46,891 nucleotides of DNA from Oscillospiraceae bacterium (GTDB lineage: Bacteria > Bacillota > Clostridia > Oscillospirales > Oscillospiraceae), in contig JAFXXH010000045.1 of NCBI GenBank assembly GCA_017542425.1, positions 1-46,891 of the forward strand, read 5' to 3'. Numbering within the stretch: position 1 is the first letter of the stretch; each line of letters begins with the position of its first letter. Made by a program: the position numbers and the translations under genes. The notes under the pieces were generated by a model. It was given only the letters and a program-made list of their open reading frames with translations, did no database searches and was not told the origin of the DNA. Below are positions 1 to 7,787 of this stretch, in pieces.

Positions 1-47
1 CGTATCCAGCTTGGAAGGCTGGTGTTCTACCATTGAACTACACCCGC
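1..47 (-). tRNA. tRNA-Gly (anticodon TCC), 3' part cut by window edge
   Basis: Read on the minus strand, the sequence starts with the acceptor strand GCGGGTG. A D-arm follows with the typical GTTCAATGGTAGAAC core, then an anticodon stem CCAGC/GCTGG enclosing CTTCCAA, which gives anticodon TCC (glycine, GGA codons). The variable region, T arm and 3' acceptor strand lie outside the window. A strong promoter is just upstream. Confidence 0.95.
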
Positions 48-57
48 AAGCCAGAGG

Positions 58-87
58 ATTATAACATCATCCGCACAATTTTGTCAA
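58..87 (-). promoter_or_regulatory. Promoter of the tRNA-Gly gene
   Basis: On the minus strand a consensus -35 TTGACA (82-87) and a consensus -10 TATAAT (58-63) are separated by 18 bases. They lie 10 bases upstream of the tRNA 5' end, as expected for a stable RNA promoter. Confidence 0.8.
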
Positions 88-211
88 GTGGTCAGATCGG
101 CTTTTTTTCAAATTTCTCCTGTTTGACCCGGTCGGCCTCGCGGTCTGATAGACAGAAGGGGGTGATTTTTGGAAAGGGTGAACAAAATTGCACAATCTGC
201 CCCTCCGACGC

Positions 212-240
212 TTGATTTTTATCACAAAATGGTATATACT
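212..240 (+). promoter_or_regulatory. Promoter of the thiolase gene
   Basis: TTGATT (212-217) and TATACT (235-240) are separated by 17 bases. This predicts a leader of about 57 bases that contains a small GCCCTG-CAC-CAGGGC hairpin at 267-281 shortly before the ribosome binding site. Confidence 0.7.
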
Positions 241-303
241 CCATCCTAGCGCAGATTACTTAAATTCTGCCCTGCACCAGGGCAAACTTGGAGGTTGATT
301 GTC

Positions 304-1563
304 ATGAGAGATGTTTATCTGGTCAATTGCTGCCGTACCGCCGTTGGCTCCTTTGGCGGTTCCCTGAAGGACGTTCCGGCTCCTGAGCTGGGCGCGATCG
401 TGGTGAAGGAAGTCCTGAACCGCGCCGGCGTCAAGCCCGAGCAGGTGGACGAACTGATGTTCGGCTGCATTTTGACCGCTGCCCAGGGCCAGAACCCGGC
501 CCGTCAGGTTGGCGTGAAGGCCGGCCTGCCCTACAGCGTTCCCGCCTACACCGTCGGCATGGTCTGCGGCTCCGGCATGAAGAGCGTCATCGAGGGCGCC
601 CGCGCCATCCGCGCCGGGGACGCCGAGGTCGTCGTCTGCGGCGGTACCGAGAACATGAGCGCCGCTCCCTACGCCCTGCCCAACGAGCGCTGGGGCGCCC
701 GCATGGGCGACAAGAAGGTCGTTGACACCATGATCAAGGACGGCCTGTGGGACGCTTACAACAACTATCACATGGGCACCACTGCCGAGAACATCTGCGA
801 CGTGTGGGGCATCACCCGCGAGGAGCTGGATGCGTTCGGCGCTTCCTCTCAGCAGAAGGCTGAGGCCGCCCAGGCCTGCGGCCGCTTCGACGACGAGATC
901 GTTCCCGTTCCCGTCAAGGTCAAGAAGCAGATCGTCGAGTTCAAGAAGGACGAGTTCCCCAAGGCCGGCGTCACCGTCGAGAGCCTGGCCAAGCTGAAGG
1001 GCGCCTTCCCCGCCGGCCCCGTCGGCGTGGAGGATGAGATCGTCCACACCTTCGAGCCCACCGAGGTCCACGAGGCCGACACCCGCAAGCATGTCCAGCG
1101 CGTCACCGCCGGCCAGGCTTCCGGCATCAACGACGGCGCTGCCGCCATCCTGCTGGCCTCCGGCGAAGCCGTCGAGAAGTACGGCCTGAAGCCCATGGCG
1201 AAGCTGATCGGCTGGGGCCACGGCGGCGTGGATCCCAAGATCATGGGCGTGGGCCCCGTGCCCGCCTCCCGTGAGGCCATGGCCAAGGCCGGCGTCACCA
1301 TCGAGGACATCGACCTGGTCGAGGCCAACGAGGCCTTTGCCGCCCAGTCCATCGCTGTCGCCCGCGAGCTGCACTTCGACATGGACAAGGTCAACGTCAA
1401 CGGCGGCGCCATCGCTGTCGGTCACCCCGTCGGCGCTTCCGGTGCGCGCATCATCGTCACCCTGATCCACGAGATGGCCAAGCGCCCCGAGGCCAAGAAG
1501 GGCCTGGCTACCCTCTGCATCGGCGGCGGCATGGGCGTTGCCACCGTGTTCGAGAAGTGCTGA
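304..1563 (+). CDS. thlA: Acetyl-CoA C-acetyltransferase (thiolase)
   Basis: Biosynthetic thiolase that condenses two acetyl-CoA to acetoacetyl-CoA, the entry step of butyrate synthesis. It also reads as a general acyl-CoA acetyltransferase. All catalytic elements are visible: the nucleophilic cysteine in MVCGSG (Cys88), NEAF (342-345), GHPVGASG (His374) and the second cysteine in LCIGGGMG (Cys405). The start is ATG 304, nine bases after GGAGG at 290-294; an upstream in-frame TTG at 295 overlaps that site and is rejected. At 419 residues it is about 25 longer than the usual 392-394, because of an extra stretch at roughly residues 236-266, before the GINDGAA motif. The next gene encodes an acyl-CoA transferase, which supports a role in butyrate or related acid fermentation. 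The intermediate enzymes (dehydrogenase, crotonase, butyryl-CoA dehydrogenase) are not in the window. Confidence 0.93.
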   Translation: MRDVYLVNCCRTAVGSFGGSLKDVPAPELGAIVVKEVLNRAGVKPEQVDELMFGCILTAAQGQNPARQVGVKAGLPYSVPAYTVGMVCGSGMKSVIEGARAIRAGDAEVVVCGGTENMSAAPYALPNERWGARMGDKKVVDTMIKDGLWDAYNNYHMGTTAENICDVWGITREELDAFGASSQQKAEAAQACGRFDDEIVPVPVKVKKQIVEFKKDEFPKAGVTVESLAKLKGAFPAGPVGVEDEIVHTFEPTEVHEADTRKHVQRVTAGQASGINDGAAAILLASGEAVEKYGLKPMAKLIGWGHGGVDPKIMGVGPVPASREAMAKAGVTIEDIDLVEANEAFAAQSIAVARELHFDMDKVNVNGGAIAVGHPVGASGARIIVTLIHEMAKRPEAKKGLATLCIGGGMGVATVFEKC

Positions 1564-1763
1564 GTCTCTGATCGGACAAGCCTGATCCCTTTACGCAAAT
1601 AACCCAAGCCGCGGAGCGGACAGACTCTCCTGTACCGCCCCGCGGTGTTGAATGACTGCAAAAAGCGCCGCCGGGTCCCGGTGCGCGTCCCCGGCCCCAC
1701 TCCTGCGCGTGCGGGCACATGAGACGCAGTCATTTGACCCACCCATGTGATAAAAATTCATCA

Positions 1764-1784
1764 GCCGAACCTGCCCCGTTCGGC
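1764..1784 (+). other. Hairpin just before the CoA-transferase ribosome binding site
   Basis: A perfect 7-bp stem (GCCGAAC/GTTCGGC) with loop CTGCCCC ends four bases before the AAAGGAG ribosome binding site at 1788-1794. It could protect the 3' cistron or influence its translation. I see no convincing promoter in the 237-base gap after the thiolase gene, so the two genes may be cotranscribed. Confidence 0.45.
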
Positions 1785-1800
1785 AGAAAAGGAGCGTTCA

Positions 1801-3138
1801 ATGGATTTTCAGAAGCTTTATGAGAGCAAGCTGACCACGGCCGAGGAGGCTGTGAAGGTCGTCAAGTCCGGTGATTGGGTGGACTATTCCTGGTGCACCA
1901 ACCATCCCGTGGCCCTGGACAAGGCCCTGGCCGCCCGCAAGGACGAGCTGGAGGACGTGAAGGTGCGCGGCGGCGTCACCATGTGGATGCCCGAGATCGC
2001 CAAGGCGGACGACGCCCCCGAGCATTTCAGCTGGAACTCCTGGCACTGCTCCGGCGTGGATCGCAAGATCATCGCCAAGGGCATGGGCTACTTCAACCCC
2101 ATGCGTTATTCCGAGCTGCCCCGCTTCTATCGTGAGAACATCGACGTCGATGTGGTCATGATGCAGGTTCCCCCGATGGACAAGCACGGCAACTTCTCCT
2201 TCTCCATCGCTCCCTCTCACCTCTATGATATGTGCCAGAAGGCCAAGACCATCATCGTCGAGGTCAACACCAACCTGCCCCGTTGCTACGGCCTGTACAA
2301 GACCGAGATCAACATCCAGGATGTGGACATGGTCGTAGAAGGCGACAACCCCGCCATCCCCGAGCTGGGCAGCGCCCCGGCCACCGATGTGGACCGCGCC
2401 GTCGCCAACCTGATCGTGCCTGAGATCCCCAACGGCGCCTGCCTGCAGCTGGGTATCGGCGGTATGCCCAACACCGTCGGCGCCCTGATCGCCGAGTCCG
2501 ACCTGAAGGATCTGGGCGTGCACACCGAGATGTACGTGGACGCCTTCGTGGACATCGCCCAGGCCGGCAAGATCACCGGCAAGAACAAGACCCTCGACCC
2601 CGGTCGTCAGGTCTTCGCCTTCGCCGCCGGCACCAAGAAGCTGTATGACTACGTGGACATGAACCCCGACGTGGTCGGCGCTCCCGTGGACTACACCAAC
2701 GACGTGCATGTCGTGGCTTCTCTGGACAACTTCATCTCCATCAACAACATCGTGGACCTCGACCTCTTCGGCCAGGTCAACGCCGAGTCCGCCGGTGTGA
2801 AGCAGATCTCCGGTACCGGCGGTCAGCTGGACTTCGTGCTGGGCGCTTACCTCTCCAAGGGCGGCAAGAGCTTCATCTGCATGTCCTCCGCCATGAAGGG
2901 CAAGGACGGCTCCCTGAAGAGCCGCATCGTCCCCACCCTGACCAACGGCTCCATCGTGACCGACCCGCGTTCCACCATCCACTATCTGGTCACCGAGTAC
3001 GGCATGATCAACCTGAAGGGTATGTCCACCTGGCAGCGCGCCGCCGCCATCATCTCCATCGCGCATCCCCAGTTCCGCGATGAGCTGATCGCCAGCGCCG
3101 AGAAGATGGGCATCTGGAAGAAGAGCAACAAGCGCTGA
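1801..3138 (+). CDS. but: Butyryl-CoA:acetate CoA-transferase (or 4-hydroxybutyrate CoA-transferase)
   Basis: Family I CoA-transferase of the acetyl-CoA hydrolase/transferase type, 445 residues. It would move CoA between an acyl-CoA (butyryl-CoA is most likely) and acetate, releasing the acid in the last step of butyrate formation. The predicted catalytic glutamate is Glu243 in [11 protein letters not shown], the motif shared by butyryl-CoA:acetate and 4-hydroxybutyrate CoA-transferases. A glycine-rich CoA-binding loop ([10 protein letters not shown]) lies at about 336-345. The start is ATG 1801, six bases after AAAGGAG at 1788-1794; the longer frame from GTG 1747 lacks a binding site and covers the hairpin. 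It follows the thiolase gene on the same strand. Motifs alone do not separate butyryl-CoA from 4-hydroxybutyryl-CoA or other short-chain substrates, so the family call is firm and the substrate is inferred. Confidence 0.88.
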   Translation: MDFQKLYESKLTTAEEAVKVVKSGDWVDYSWCTNHPVALDKALAARKDELEDVKVRGGVTMWMPEIAKADDAPEHFSWNSWHCSGVDRKIIAKGMGYFNPMRYSELPRFYRENIDVDVVMMQVPPMDKHGNFSFSIAPSHLYDMCQKAKTIIVEVNTNLPRCYGLYKTEINIQDVDMVVEGDNPAIPELGSAPATDVDRAVANLIVPEIPNGACLQLGIGGMPNTVGALIAESDLKDLGVHTEMYVDAFVDIAQAGKITGKNKTLDPGRQVFAFAAGTKKLYDYVDMNPDVVGAPVDYTNDVHVVASLDNFISINNIVDLDLFGQVNAESAGVKQISGTGGQLDFVLGAYLSKGGKSFICMSSAMKGKDGSLKSRIVPTLTNGSIVTDPRSTIHYLVTEYGMINLKGMSTWQRAAAIISIAHPQFRDELIASAEKMGIWKKSNKR

Positions 3139-3177
3139 GTTCCACGCCGCGCAAAAATTTTCTAACAAAGCAAAAAA

Positions 3178-3214
3178 GGGAGGCCGTCTTTTGCGGGACG
3201 GTCTCCTGTTTTTT
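3178..3214 (+). terminator. Rho-independent terminator after the CoA-transferase gene
   Basis: A 10-bp stem, GGAGGCCGTC (3179-3188) with GACGGTCTCC (3197-3206) and one G-T wobble, is followed by TGTTTTTTG. It lies 40 bases after the stop codon. Confidence 0.9.
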
Positions 3215-3296
3215 GCGCAGGTGTTATCGGCTTGCCTCTTCCGGCAGCAGAGCCGACGGCAAAGCATTTCCAAGGACAAAACCGCAACGTTCCCCA

Positions 3297-3770
3297 TGTA
3301 GGGGGCGGCGTCCCGACGCCCCGCAGCACCACCAAAGGTAAGCCGCCACTTCCGGCGAATTCGCACGCGCCTCATTGTAGGGCGCGCCGACCCCGGCGCG
3401 CCAGCAGCAACACCAAAGTCAAGCCGAAACGTTCGGCGAATTCGTATCCGTCACATTGTAGGGAAAGGGCTTGCCCTTTCCGCGCAGTACACGGTCCGAC
3501 ATGGAAAAGCCCGGGCGAATGCGCTGCACGCCTGCGGATTCGCCCACGGTTGCGGAAAACGGGGGGATTGCTGCGCGGCGCGCCGGGGTCGGCGCGCCCT
3601 ACGGGGAGCGGCTGCGGATTCGCCCGACGGATTGCTTTGGGTCTGTGCTGCTGCACGGAACGCCGGGGACGGTGTTCCCTACCGGGCTTGTGCGGATTCG
3701 CCGTAGATGGAATCAAGTCGCTGCCGTGTGCTGCGGGGCCGTCGGGACGCCGGCCCCTACATGAGCTGTT
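3297..3770. repeat. Cluster of short palindromic units, first half of repeat block 1
   Basis: Six units of about 30-37 bases share the pattern TGTAGGG, a GC-rich hairpin, then CCGCAGCA. Three point right (about 3298, 3375, 3457) and three left (about 3570-3602, 3651-3682, 3731-3761). The hairpin interiors vary, for example CGCGCCGACCCCGGCGCG and AAAGGGCTTGCCCTTT. The spacers share a core close to CGGCGAATTCGC. Stretches 3533-3630 and 3651-3770 recur at 16017-16113 and 16481-16605 with clear similarity, including the unique spacer between units. I see no plausible gene here; the open frames are shadows of the repeats. Confidence 0.85.
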
Positions 3771-3814
3771 GCGTTTTTTCATCCTGTCTGCGTCACCGTC
3801 TCAAAAGCAAGGCT

Positions 3815-4030
3815 TTGTAGGGAACGTCGTCCAGCCCGTGGCCGGTTCCGCAGCAGCACCGAAGGAGCGCGGCCACGTTCGCCGAATTCGCAGACACTCC
3901 CCCTAGGGGCCGGCATCCCCGACGGCCCGCAGCAGGGTTTTCCCACATGGAAGCATTCGGGCGAATGCGCAGCATCTCCTTGTAGGGCGCGCCGAGGACG
4001 CCGCCCCCTACAAAGCCGCTGCTGGTTCGC
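3815..4030. repeat. Cluster of short palindromic units, middle of repeat block 1
   Basis: Three further units of the TGTAGGG family are visible at about 3815-3853, 3901-3935 and 3980-4013. The last begins TGTAGGG and ends CCCTACA, so it is bounded by inverted copies of the unit end. Spacers again contain the GCCGAATTCGCA-like core. No coding signal is evident. Confidence 0.8.
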
Positions 4031-4248
4031 CCTTCCTTCCCCCAGCGGGGGAAGGTGGCATCCGCCGATCCCCCGCGAGGCGGATGACGGAAGAGGGAGA
4101 ACCTGACCGCTTGCAGACGGTACAATCGTTTGCATACTTCCCCCCGCTGCGGTCATTCCCACATCGCGGTTCCGTCACGTTCTCCTTCTCCGGTCGCCCT
4201 TGTGGGCGACACCCTCCCCCGCTGGGGGAGGGAAGGGGTGAGGGCGCC
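4031..4248 (+). repeat. About 220-bp composite palindromic element, copy A
   Basis: A modular non-coding element. It begins with a hairpin CTTCCCCCAGCGGGGGAAG, continues with a hairpin built on ATCCGCC/GGCGGAT and an arm reading GAGGGAGAACCTGACCG, then a short centre containing CAGACGGTACAATCGTTTGCA. It ends with the opposite arm GTCACGTTCTCC, a GGTCGCCC/GGGCGACA hairpin and CCCTCCCCCGCTGGGGGAGGG. A second copy lies inverted at 16179-16397, matching across the full length including the centre. There is no coding capacity, so it resembles a non-autonomous miniature element or structured repeat. Confidence 0.85.
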
Positions 4249-4292
4249 TTGGATGAACGTCACGTCCGGCAAATTCGGAGCCGTCTCATTGT

Positions 4293-4330
4293 AGGGGGCG
4301 GCGTCCAGCCCGTGGCCGGTTCCGCAGCGG
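4293..4330 (+). repeat. Short palindromic unit right of element A
   Basis: A TGTAGGGGGCGGCG unit ending GGTTCCGCAGC, 45 bases after the composite element and pointing away from it. The same arrangement, a rightward unit immediately right of the element, is seen beside copy B at 16411. Confidence 0.75.
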
Positions 4331-4418
4331 GCGCGAAACGTCATGCACTACGTCCGGCGAAATCGCCTTCACCATGGTCGCCCGCGTGCTGGACCCGTAA
4401 CAGAGCGTTTGACAACAC

Positions 4419-4460
4419 AGCATCCCGCCCCGACGCGCAGCAGCGTCAGGGCGGGATGCT
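4419..4460 (-). terminator. Probable terminator of glnN
   Basis: A perfect 12-bp inverted repeat, AGCATCCCGCCC (4419-4430) with GGGCGGGATGCT (4449-4460), encloses a further GACGC/GCGTC pairing. It lies 16 bases beyond the glnN stop. The tract after it on the minus strand (GTGTTGTC) is only partly T-rich, so termination is inferred mainly from position and stem strength. Confidence 0.65.
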
Positions 4461-4475
4461 ATTTTCCTGATATGC

Positions 4476-6569
4476 TCACACCCGGTACAGCAGATTCCCG
4501 TAACTCGGATAGGGCCAGGCCTCTTTGCTGACCAGGTCCTCCAGCGCGTCGCAGCTTTCGCGGACGCGAGCCATGGCCTCCATGACCTGCTGCCGGAAGG
4601 CCAGGGCCTGCTTCGCCACATCCTGTATGGCGGCGACCCGGTCCACGGTCTGGTCCAGCTCGATGCGGCGGAGATAGAGCTGGTCGGAGCGCTTGGCGAT
4701 CTGCTCCAGCAGCGCGGTCTCGGCCTGGCAGGGGATGCGGGGGGCGCTTTGGATGCGCTGCTTGGCGTGGATGGTCTCGGCCAGCTCCCGCTGGAAGCGC
4801 AGGACGGCGGGCAGCACGTCCCGGCGGACCATCTCGCTCATCACGCCCGCGTCGATGCGGATTTGCTTGCAGTAGTTTTCCAGCAGCACGTCCCGGACGG
4901 ACTCCAGCTCCCGGCGGCTCATGACGTGGTGCCGTTCGAACAGTTCCACGTTCTTTTCGTCCGTCAAGTGGGGGATGGCCTCGGCGGAGGAGGCGTAGTT
5001 GCTCAGGCCCCGCCGCCGGGCTTCCTCCACCCATTCGGCGCTGTAGCCGTTGCCGGAGAAGAGGATGCGCGCATGGGCGCGCACGGTCTCGGAGATCAGG
5101 GCTGCGGCCTCGGAATGTAGATCGCTTGCCCCCTCCAGCCGCTGGGAGAACTGGCGCAGGGACTCGGCCACGATGGTGTTCAGGACGGTGTTGCAGTCCG
5201 CGGCGGACATGCTGCTGCCCAGGGAGCGGAACTCGAACTTGTTGCCGGTGAAGGCAAAGGGGCTGGTGCGGTTGCGGTCCGTGTTGTCCCGGGGGATGTC
5301 CAGCACCGCCCCGGCGCCCAGGCGCAGCATCTCCCGGGAGCGGCCGTCATAGCTGTCCCCGCTGACGTAGGCCAGCAGGGCCCGCTCCAGGTCTTCCCCC
5401 AGGAACATGGAGACGATGGCCGGGGGCGCTTCAAAGCCGCCCAAACGGTTGTCGTTCCCGGCGCAGGAGACGGAGAAGCGCAGCAGGTCCTGATAGTCGT
5501 CCACCGCCTGCATCACCGCGCAGACCAGCAGCAGGAAACACAGGTTTTCCTCCGGGGTTTTGCCGGGGGACAGCAGGTTGCGCCCGCTGTCGGTGGAAAG
5601 GCCCCAGTTGTTGTGCTTGCCGCTGCCGTTGATCCCGGCGAAGGGCTTTTCGTGCAGCAGGCAGGTGAGGCCGTGGCGCTTGGCCAGCTTCTTCATGACC
5701 TCCATGGTCAGCTGGTTGTGGTCCACGGCGATGTTGCACTTGTCATAGACCGGGGCCAGCTCGTGTTGGGCGGGGGCCGCCTCATTGTGCTCCGTCTTGG
5801 CCGGGATGCCCAGCTTCCAGAGTTCCTCGTTCAGCTCCCGCATGAAGTCTGCCACGCGGATCTTCAGCGCTCCGTAGTAGTGGTCGTCCAGCTCCTGCCC
5901 CTTGGGCGGGCGGGCTCCCAGTAAGGTGTGACCGGTGTAGATCAGGTCCTTGCGGCGGTAATAGCGGTCCCGGTCCACCAGAAAGTATTCCTGTTCCAGC
6001 CCCACGGTGGCGTAGACGCTGCCCACCTCCTGCCCGAAGCAGCGCAGGAAACGCCGGGCCTGCTGGTTCAGGGCGTCCATGCTGCGCAGCAGCGGGGTCT
6101 TCTTGTCCAGGGCGTGCCCGCCGTAGGAGCAGAAGGCGGTGGGGATGCACAGCACGCCGTCTTTGATAAAGGCGTAGCTGGTGGGGTCCCAGGCCGTGTA
6201 GCCCCGGGCCTCGAAGGTGGCGCGCAGACCGCCGGTGGGGAAGGAGGAGCCGTCGGCCTCGCCCCGGATCAGCTCCCGGCCGGAGAACTCCAGCACCGCG
6301 CCGCCGCCCCGTTCGGGGACCAGGAAGCTCTCGTGCTTCTCGGCGGTGAAGCCGGTGTGGGGCTGGAACCAGTGGGCGTAGTGGGTGGCCCCGTGCTCCA
6401 CGGCCCAGGCCTTCATGGCGGCGGCCACCGCGTCGGCGGTCTCCGGGTCCATCTGGGTCCCGGTGTCCGTGGCCCGCTTCAGGCGGGCAAAGGCCTGGGG
6501 GTCCAGATAGCGGCGCATGGCACGCTCGTCAAATACCATGCTGCCAAAGCCTTCGGTCAGATTCGTCAT
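4476..6569 (-). CDS. glnN: Glutamine synthetase, type III
   Basis: ATP-dependent ligation of ammonia to glutamate, central to nitrogen assimilation in the cytoplasm. At 697 residues it has the length of the large GSIII class rather than the ~450-residue GSI. GSIII hallmarks are readable: VGLEQEYFLVD with metal-binding glutamates, the HNEAAPAQHELAP segment, NGSGKHNNWGLS in the ATP/glutamate site, the GNDNRLGGFEAPPA loop, and RNRTSPFAFTGNKFEFR near the active site. The C-terminal third is helical and GSIII-specific. The start is ATG 6569 with AGGAG ten bases upstream. It lies 30 bases downstream of rsmG on the same strand and is probably cotranscribed with it; no separate promoter was found in that gap. 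Confidence 0.96.
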   Translation of the reverse strand: MTNLTEGFGSMVFDERAMRRYLDPQAFARLKRATDTGTQMDPETADAVAAAMKAWAVEHGATHYAHWFQPHTGFTAEKHESFLVPERGGGAVLEFSGRELIRGEADGSSFPTGGLRATFEARGYTAWDPTSYAFIKDGVLCIPTAFCSYGGHALDKKTPLLRSMDALNQQARRFLRCFGQEVGSVYATVGLEQEYFLVDRDRYYRRKDLIYTGHTLLGARPPKGQELDDHYYGALKIRVADFMRELNEELWKLGIPAKTEHNEAAPAQHELAPVYDKCNIAVDHNQLTMEVMKKLAKRHGLTCLLHEKPFAGINGSGKHNNWGLSTDSGRNLLSPGKTPEENLCFLLLVCAVMQAVDDYQDLLRFSVSCAGNDNRLGGFEAPPAIVSMFLGEDLERALLAYVSGDSYDGRSREMLRLGAGAVLDIPRDNTDRNRTSPFAFTGNKFEFRSLGSSMSAADCNTVLNTIVAESLRQFSQRLEGASDLHSEAAALISETVRAHARILFSGNGYSAEWVEEARRRGLSNYASSAEAIPHLTDEKNVELFERHHVMSRRELESVRDVLLENYCKQIRIDAGVMSEMVRRDVLPAVLRFQRELAETIHAKQRIQSAPRIPCQAETALLEQIAKRSDQLYLRRIELDQTVDRVAAIQDVAKQALAFRQQVMEAMARVRESCDALEDLVSKEAWPYPSYGNLLYRV

Positions 6570-6599
6570 ATCGGCACTTCTCCTGTTTCTCTGTCGGAA

Positions 6600-7301
6600 T
6601 CAAAGCGGCGCTTTTTTCATCAAAGCGAACTTGCGGGGGTAGGTCCGGGGCGTGGGGCGGCATTTTTCGACGACCACCAGCCGATGGTCGTCGTCCCCGC
6701 CGGGGAGGGCGTAGGGGAAAACCCCCTCCACGCGCCCGCCCAGGGTCTCGACGGCGCGCCCGGCCTCGGCCAGTTCTGCGTCTGCGCCGGGGCCTTTCAG
6801 CGCCAGAAAACGCCCGCCCACCCGGACGTAGGGCAGACACAGTTCGCAGAGCAGATTCAGCCGCGCCACCGCCCGGCTGAGGGCGAAGTCGTAGCGCTCC
6901 CGCCGCGCCCCCGGCACCTCGGCCCGGCCGTGGACCGTCTCCACCCCCGTCAGCCCCAGTTCGTCACAGAGCGCCCGCAGGAAGCCCAGCCGCTTGGCCA
7001 GGGAGTCCAGTAAGGTCAGCTCCATGCCGGGGCACAGCAGCTTCAGCGGCAGCCCGGGAAAGCCCGCCCCGGTGCCCACGTCGATCACCCGCGCCCCGTC
7101 CAGCGCATAGCGCTGCAGCGGCGCGCAGGAGTCCAGAAAGTGCAGCCGCGCCACAGCTTCCTCCCCGTGGATGGCGGTGAGGTTCATCACTCGCCCGGTC
7201 TCCTCCAGCGCCTCATAGTAGCGCCGGAAGCGCCCCAGGGCGCGGGCGTCGGCCCGCAGCCCCATGGCGGCAAATCCGGTTTCCAGCGTCTCTTCCAGCA
7301 T
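6600..7301 (-). CDS. rsmG: 16S rRNA (guanine-527 N7)-methyltransferase
   Basis: SAM-dependent methyltransferase (GidB/RsmG family) that modifies G527 in the 530 loop of 16S rRNA. The 233-residue protein has the family's usual length. It shows the helical N-terminal segment with NLTAIHGEEAVARLHFLDS, the SAM-binding motif VIDVGTGAGFPGLPLK at about residues 71-86, the LLDSLAKRLGFLR segment, and a late RYDFALSRAVARL motif. The start is ATG 7301 with GGAG eight bases upstream. It has its own promoter at 7349-7378 and precedes glnN. In many Firmicutes rsmG sits near the origin with mnmG; here it stands apart from those genes. Confidence 0.95.
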   Translation of the reverse strand: MLEETLETGFAAMGLRADARALGRFRRYYEALEETGRVMNLTAIHGEEAVARLHFLDSCAPLQRYALDGARVIDVGTGAGFPGLPLKLLCPGMELTLLDSLAKRLGFLRALCDELGLTGVETVHGRAEVPGARRERYDFALSRAVARLNLLCELCLPYVRVGGRFLALKGPGADAELAEAGRAVETLGGRVEGVFPYALPGGDDDHRLVVVEKCRPTPRTYPRKFALMKKAPL

Positions 7302-7348
7302 CGGACCGCTCCGTTTCCCTCTGCGTGAGATTGAAATAATTACCCCTT

Positions 7349-7378
7349 ATCATATCACAGGCTTTGTCCCCTTGGCAA
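7349..7378 (-). promoter_or_regulatory. Promoter of rsmG-glnN
   Basis: On the minus strand TTGCCA (7373-7378) and TATGAT (7349-7354) are separated by 18 bases, about 45 bases before the rsmG start codon. Confidence 0.7.
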
Positions 7379-7413
7379 GAGGCGGGAGCGGGAAAAACAC
7401 GGCTTTTTGCAGA

Positions 7414-7449
7414 CCGCCGCGCCGCAGCGGGCAAGCTGCGGCGCGGCGG
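7414..7449 (-). other. Strong GC-rich hairpin between the small peptide gene and rsmG
   Basis: A perfect 14-bp stem, CCGCCGCGCCGCAG (7414-7427) and its complement (7436-7449), with an 8-base loop lies 25 bases past the stop of the small peptide gene. No T-tract follows directly on either strand. It could still act as a terminator or mRNA-stabilising end for the upstream transcript. Confidence 0.5.
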
Positions 7450-7473
7450 CAAATCGGAGGGCAAAGGCGGTCC

Positions 7474-7635
7474 TCAGCCCGGCAGAAGCCCGGCGGTCAG
7501 CTCCGGCCCGGGGAGGGCCCCGGCGCACTGGGCGGCGGGCAGAGGCGCCCAGGCGGCGCTGACCCGCGGCCCGGGGGAGAGGAACAGCAGGGCGATGCAC
7601 AGCAGCGCCAGAAATATCCGAATGAACTTTCCCAT
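7474..7635 (-). CDS. Small secreted or membrane peptide, 53 residues
   Basis: I do not recognise this protein. It begins MGKFIRIFLALLCIALLFLS, a basic start and a hydrophobic stretch typical of a signal peptide or a single membrane helix. A Pro/Ala/Gly/Leu-rich tail with one cysteine follows. Support for it being real: AAGGAG lies seven bases before ATG 7635, and a near-consensus promoter lies about 125 bases upstream. A longer frame reaching back to 7860 has no binding site and crosses the promoter, so it is rejected. It lies upstream of rsmG on the same strand, separated by a strong hairpin. It could instead be a leader peptide or an untranslated RNA. Confidence 0.5.
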   Translation of the reverse strand: MGKFIRIFLALLCIALLFLSPGPRVSAAWAPLPAAQCAGALPGPELTAGLLPG

Positions 7636-7707
7636 GACCGGTCTCCTTTCTGTCCGTCCCATGCGCTTGCGCTTGGATGAAAAACCACGAAAAATGCGAG
7701 GTGTCCG

Positions 7708-7747
7708 GCGGGAGACTTGAGAACCCGTGGGGGCGTATCCCTCCCGC
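7708..7747 (-). other. Structured 5' leader of the small peptide gene
   Basis: The predicted transcript begins near 7752. Its first 45 bases can fold through a perfect 7-bp stem, GCGGGAG (7741-7747 on the minus strand) with CTCCCGC (7708-7714), closing a loop of about 26 bases that is itself GC-rich. I could not match it to a riboswitch class I know. Confidence 0.35.
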
Positions 7748-7758
7748 TGTATAAACCC

Positions 7759-7787
7759 ATTATAACGAAGGCCCCTGCCCGTGGCAA
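7759..7787 (-). promoter_or_regulatory. Promoter of the small peptide transcript
   Basis: On the minus strand TTGCCA (7782-7787), a 17-base spacer and a perfect TATAAT (7759-7764). It is among the strongest promoter matches in the window. It could serve the small peptide and, by read-through, rsmG-glnN. Confidence 0.75.

Noticed and set aside
256-1470. Long minus-strand open frame (404 codons) opposite the thiolase gene
   Set aside because: It is an antisense shadow produced by the GC-rich third positions of the thiolase gene. The plus-strand protein has all thiolase motifs, while the shadow is low-complexity Gly/Leu/Asp-rich.
1798-3375. 525-codon minus-strand frame opposite the CoA-transferase gene
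   Set aside because: Antisense shadow. It runs through the terminator hairpin, has His/Asp/Val/Gly-rich composition and no recognisable motif.
3297-4030. CRISPR array, considered because of regularly repeated ~30-bp units
   Set aside because: Units are in both orientations, spacing is irregular, the spacers are themselves conserved between blocks, and no cas genes are present.
3232-4470. Several open frames of 60-220 codons in repeat block 1
   Set aside because: They consist of translated palindromic units, are rich in Arg/Pro/Gly, lack ribosome binding sites and occur on both strands in step with the repeats.
7708-7747. Known riboswitch (ykkC, fluoride, glycine or SAM type) in the small peptide leader
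   Set aside because: I could find none of the conserved core sequences of these classes; only a simple long-loop stem is visible.
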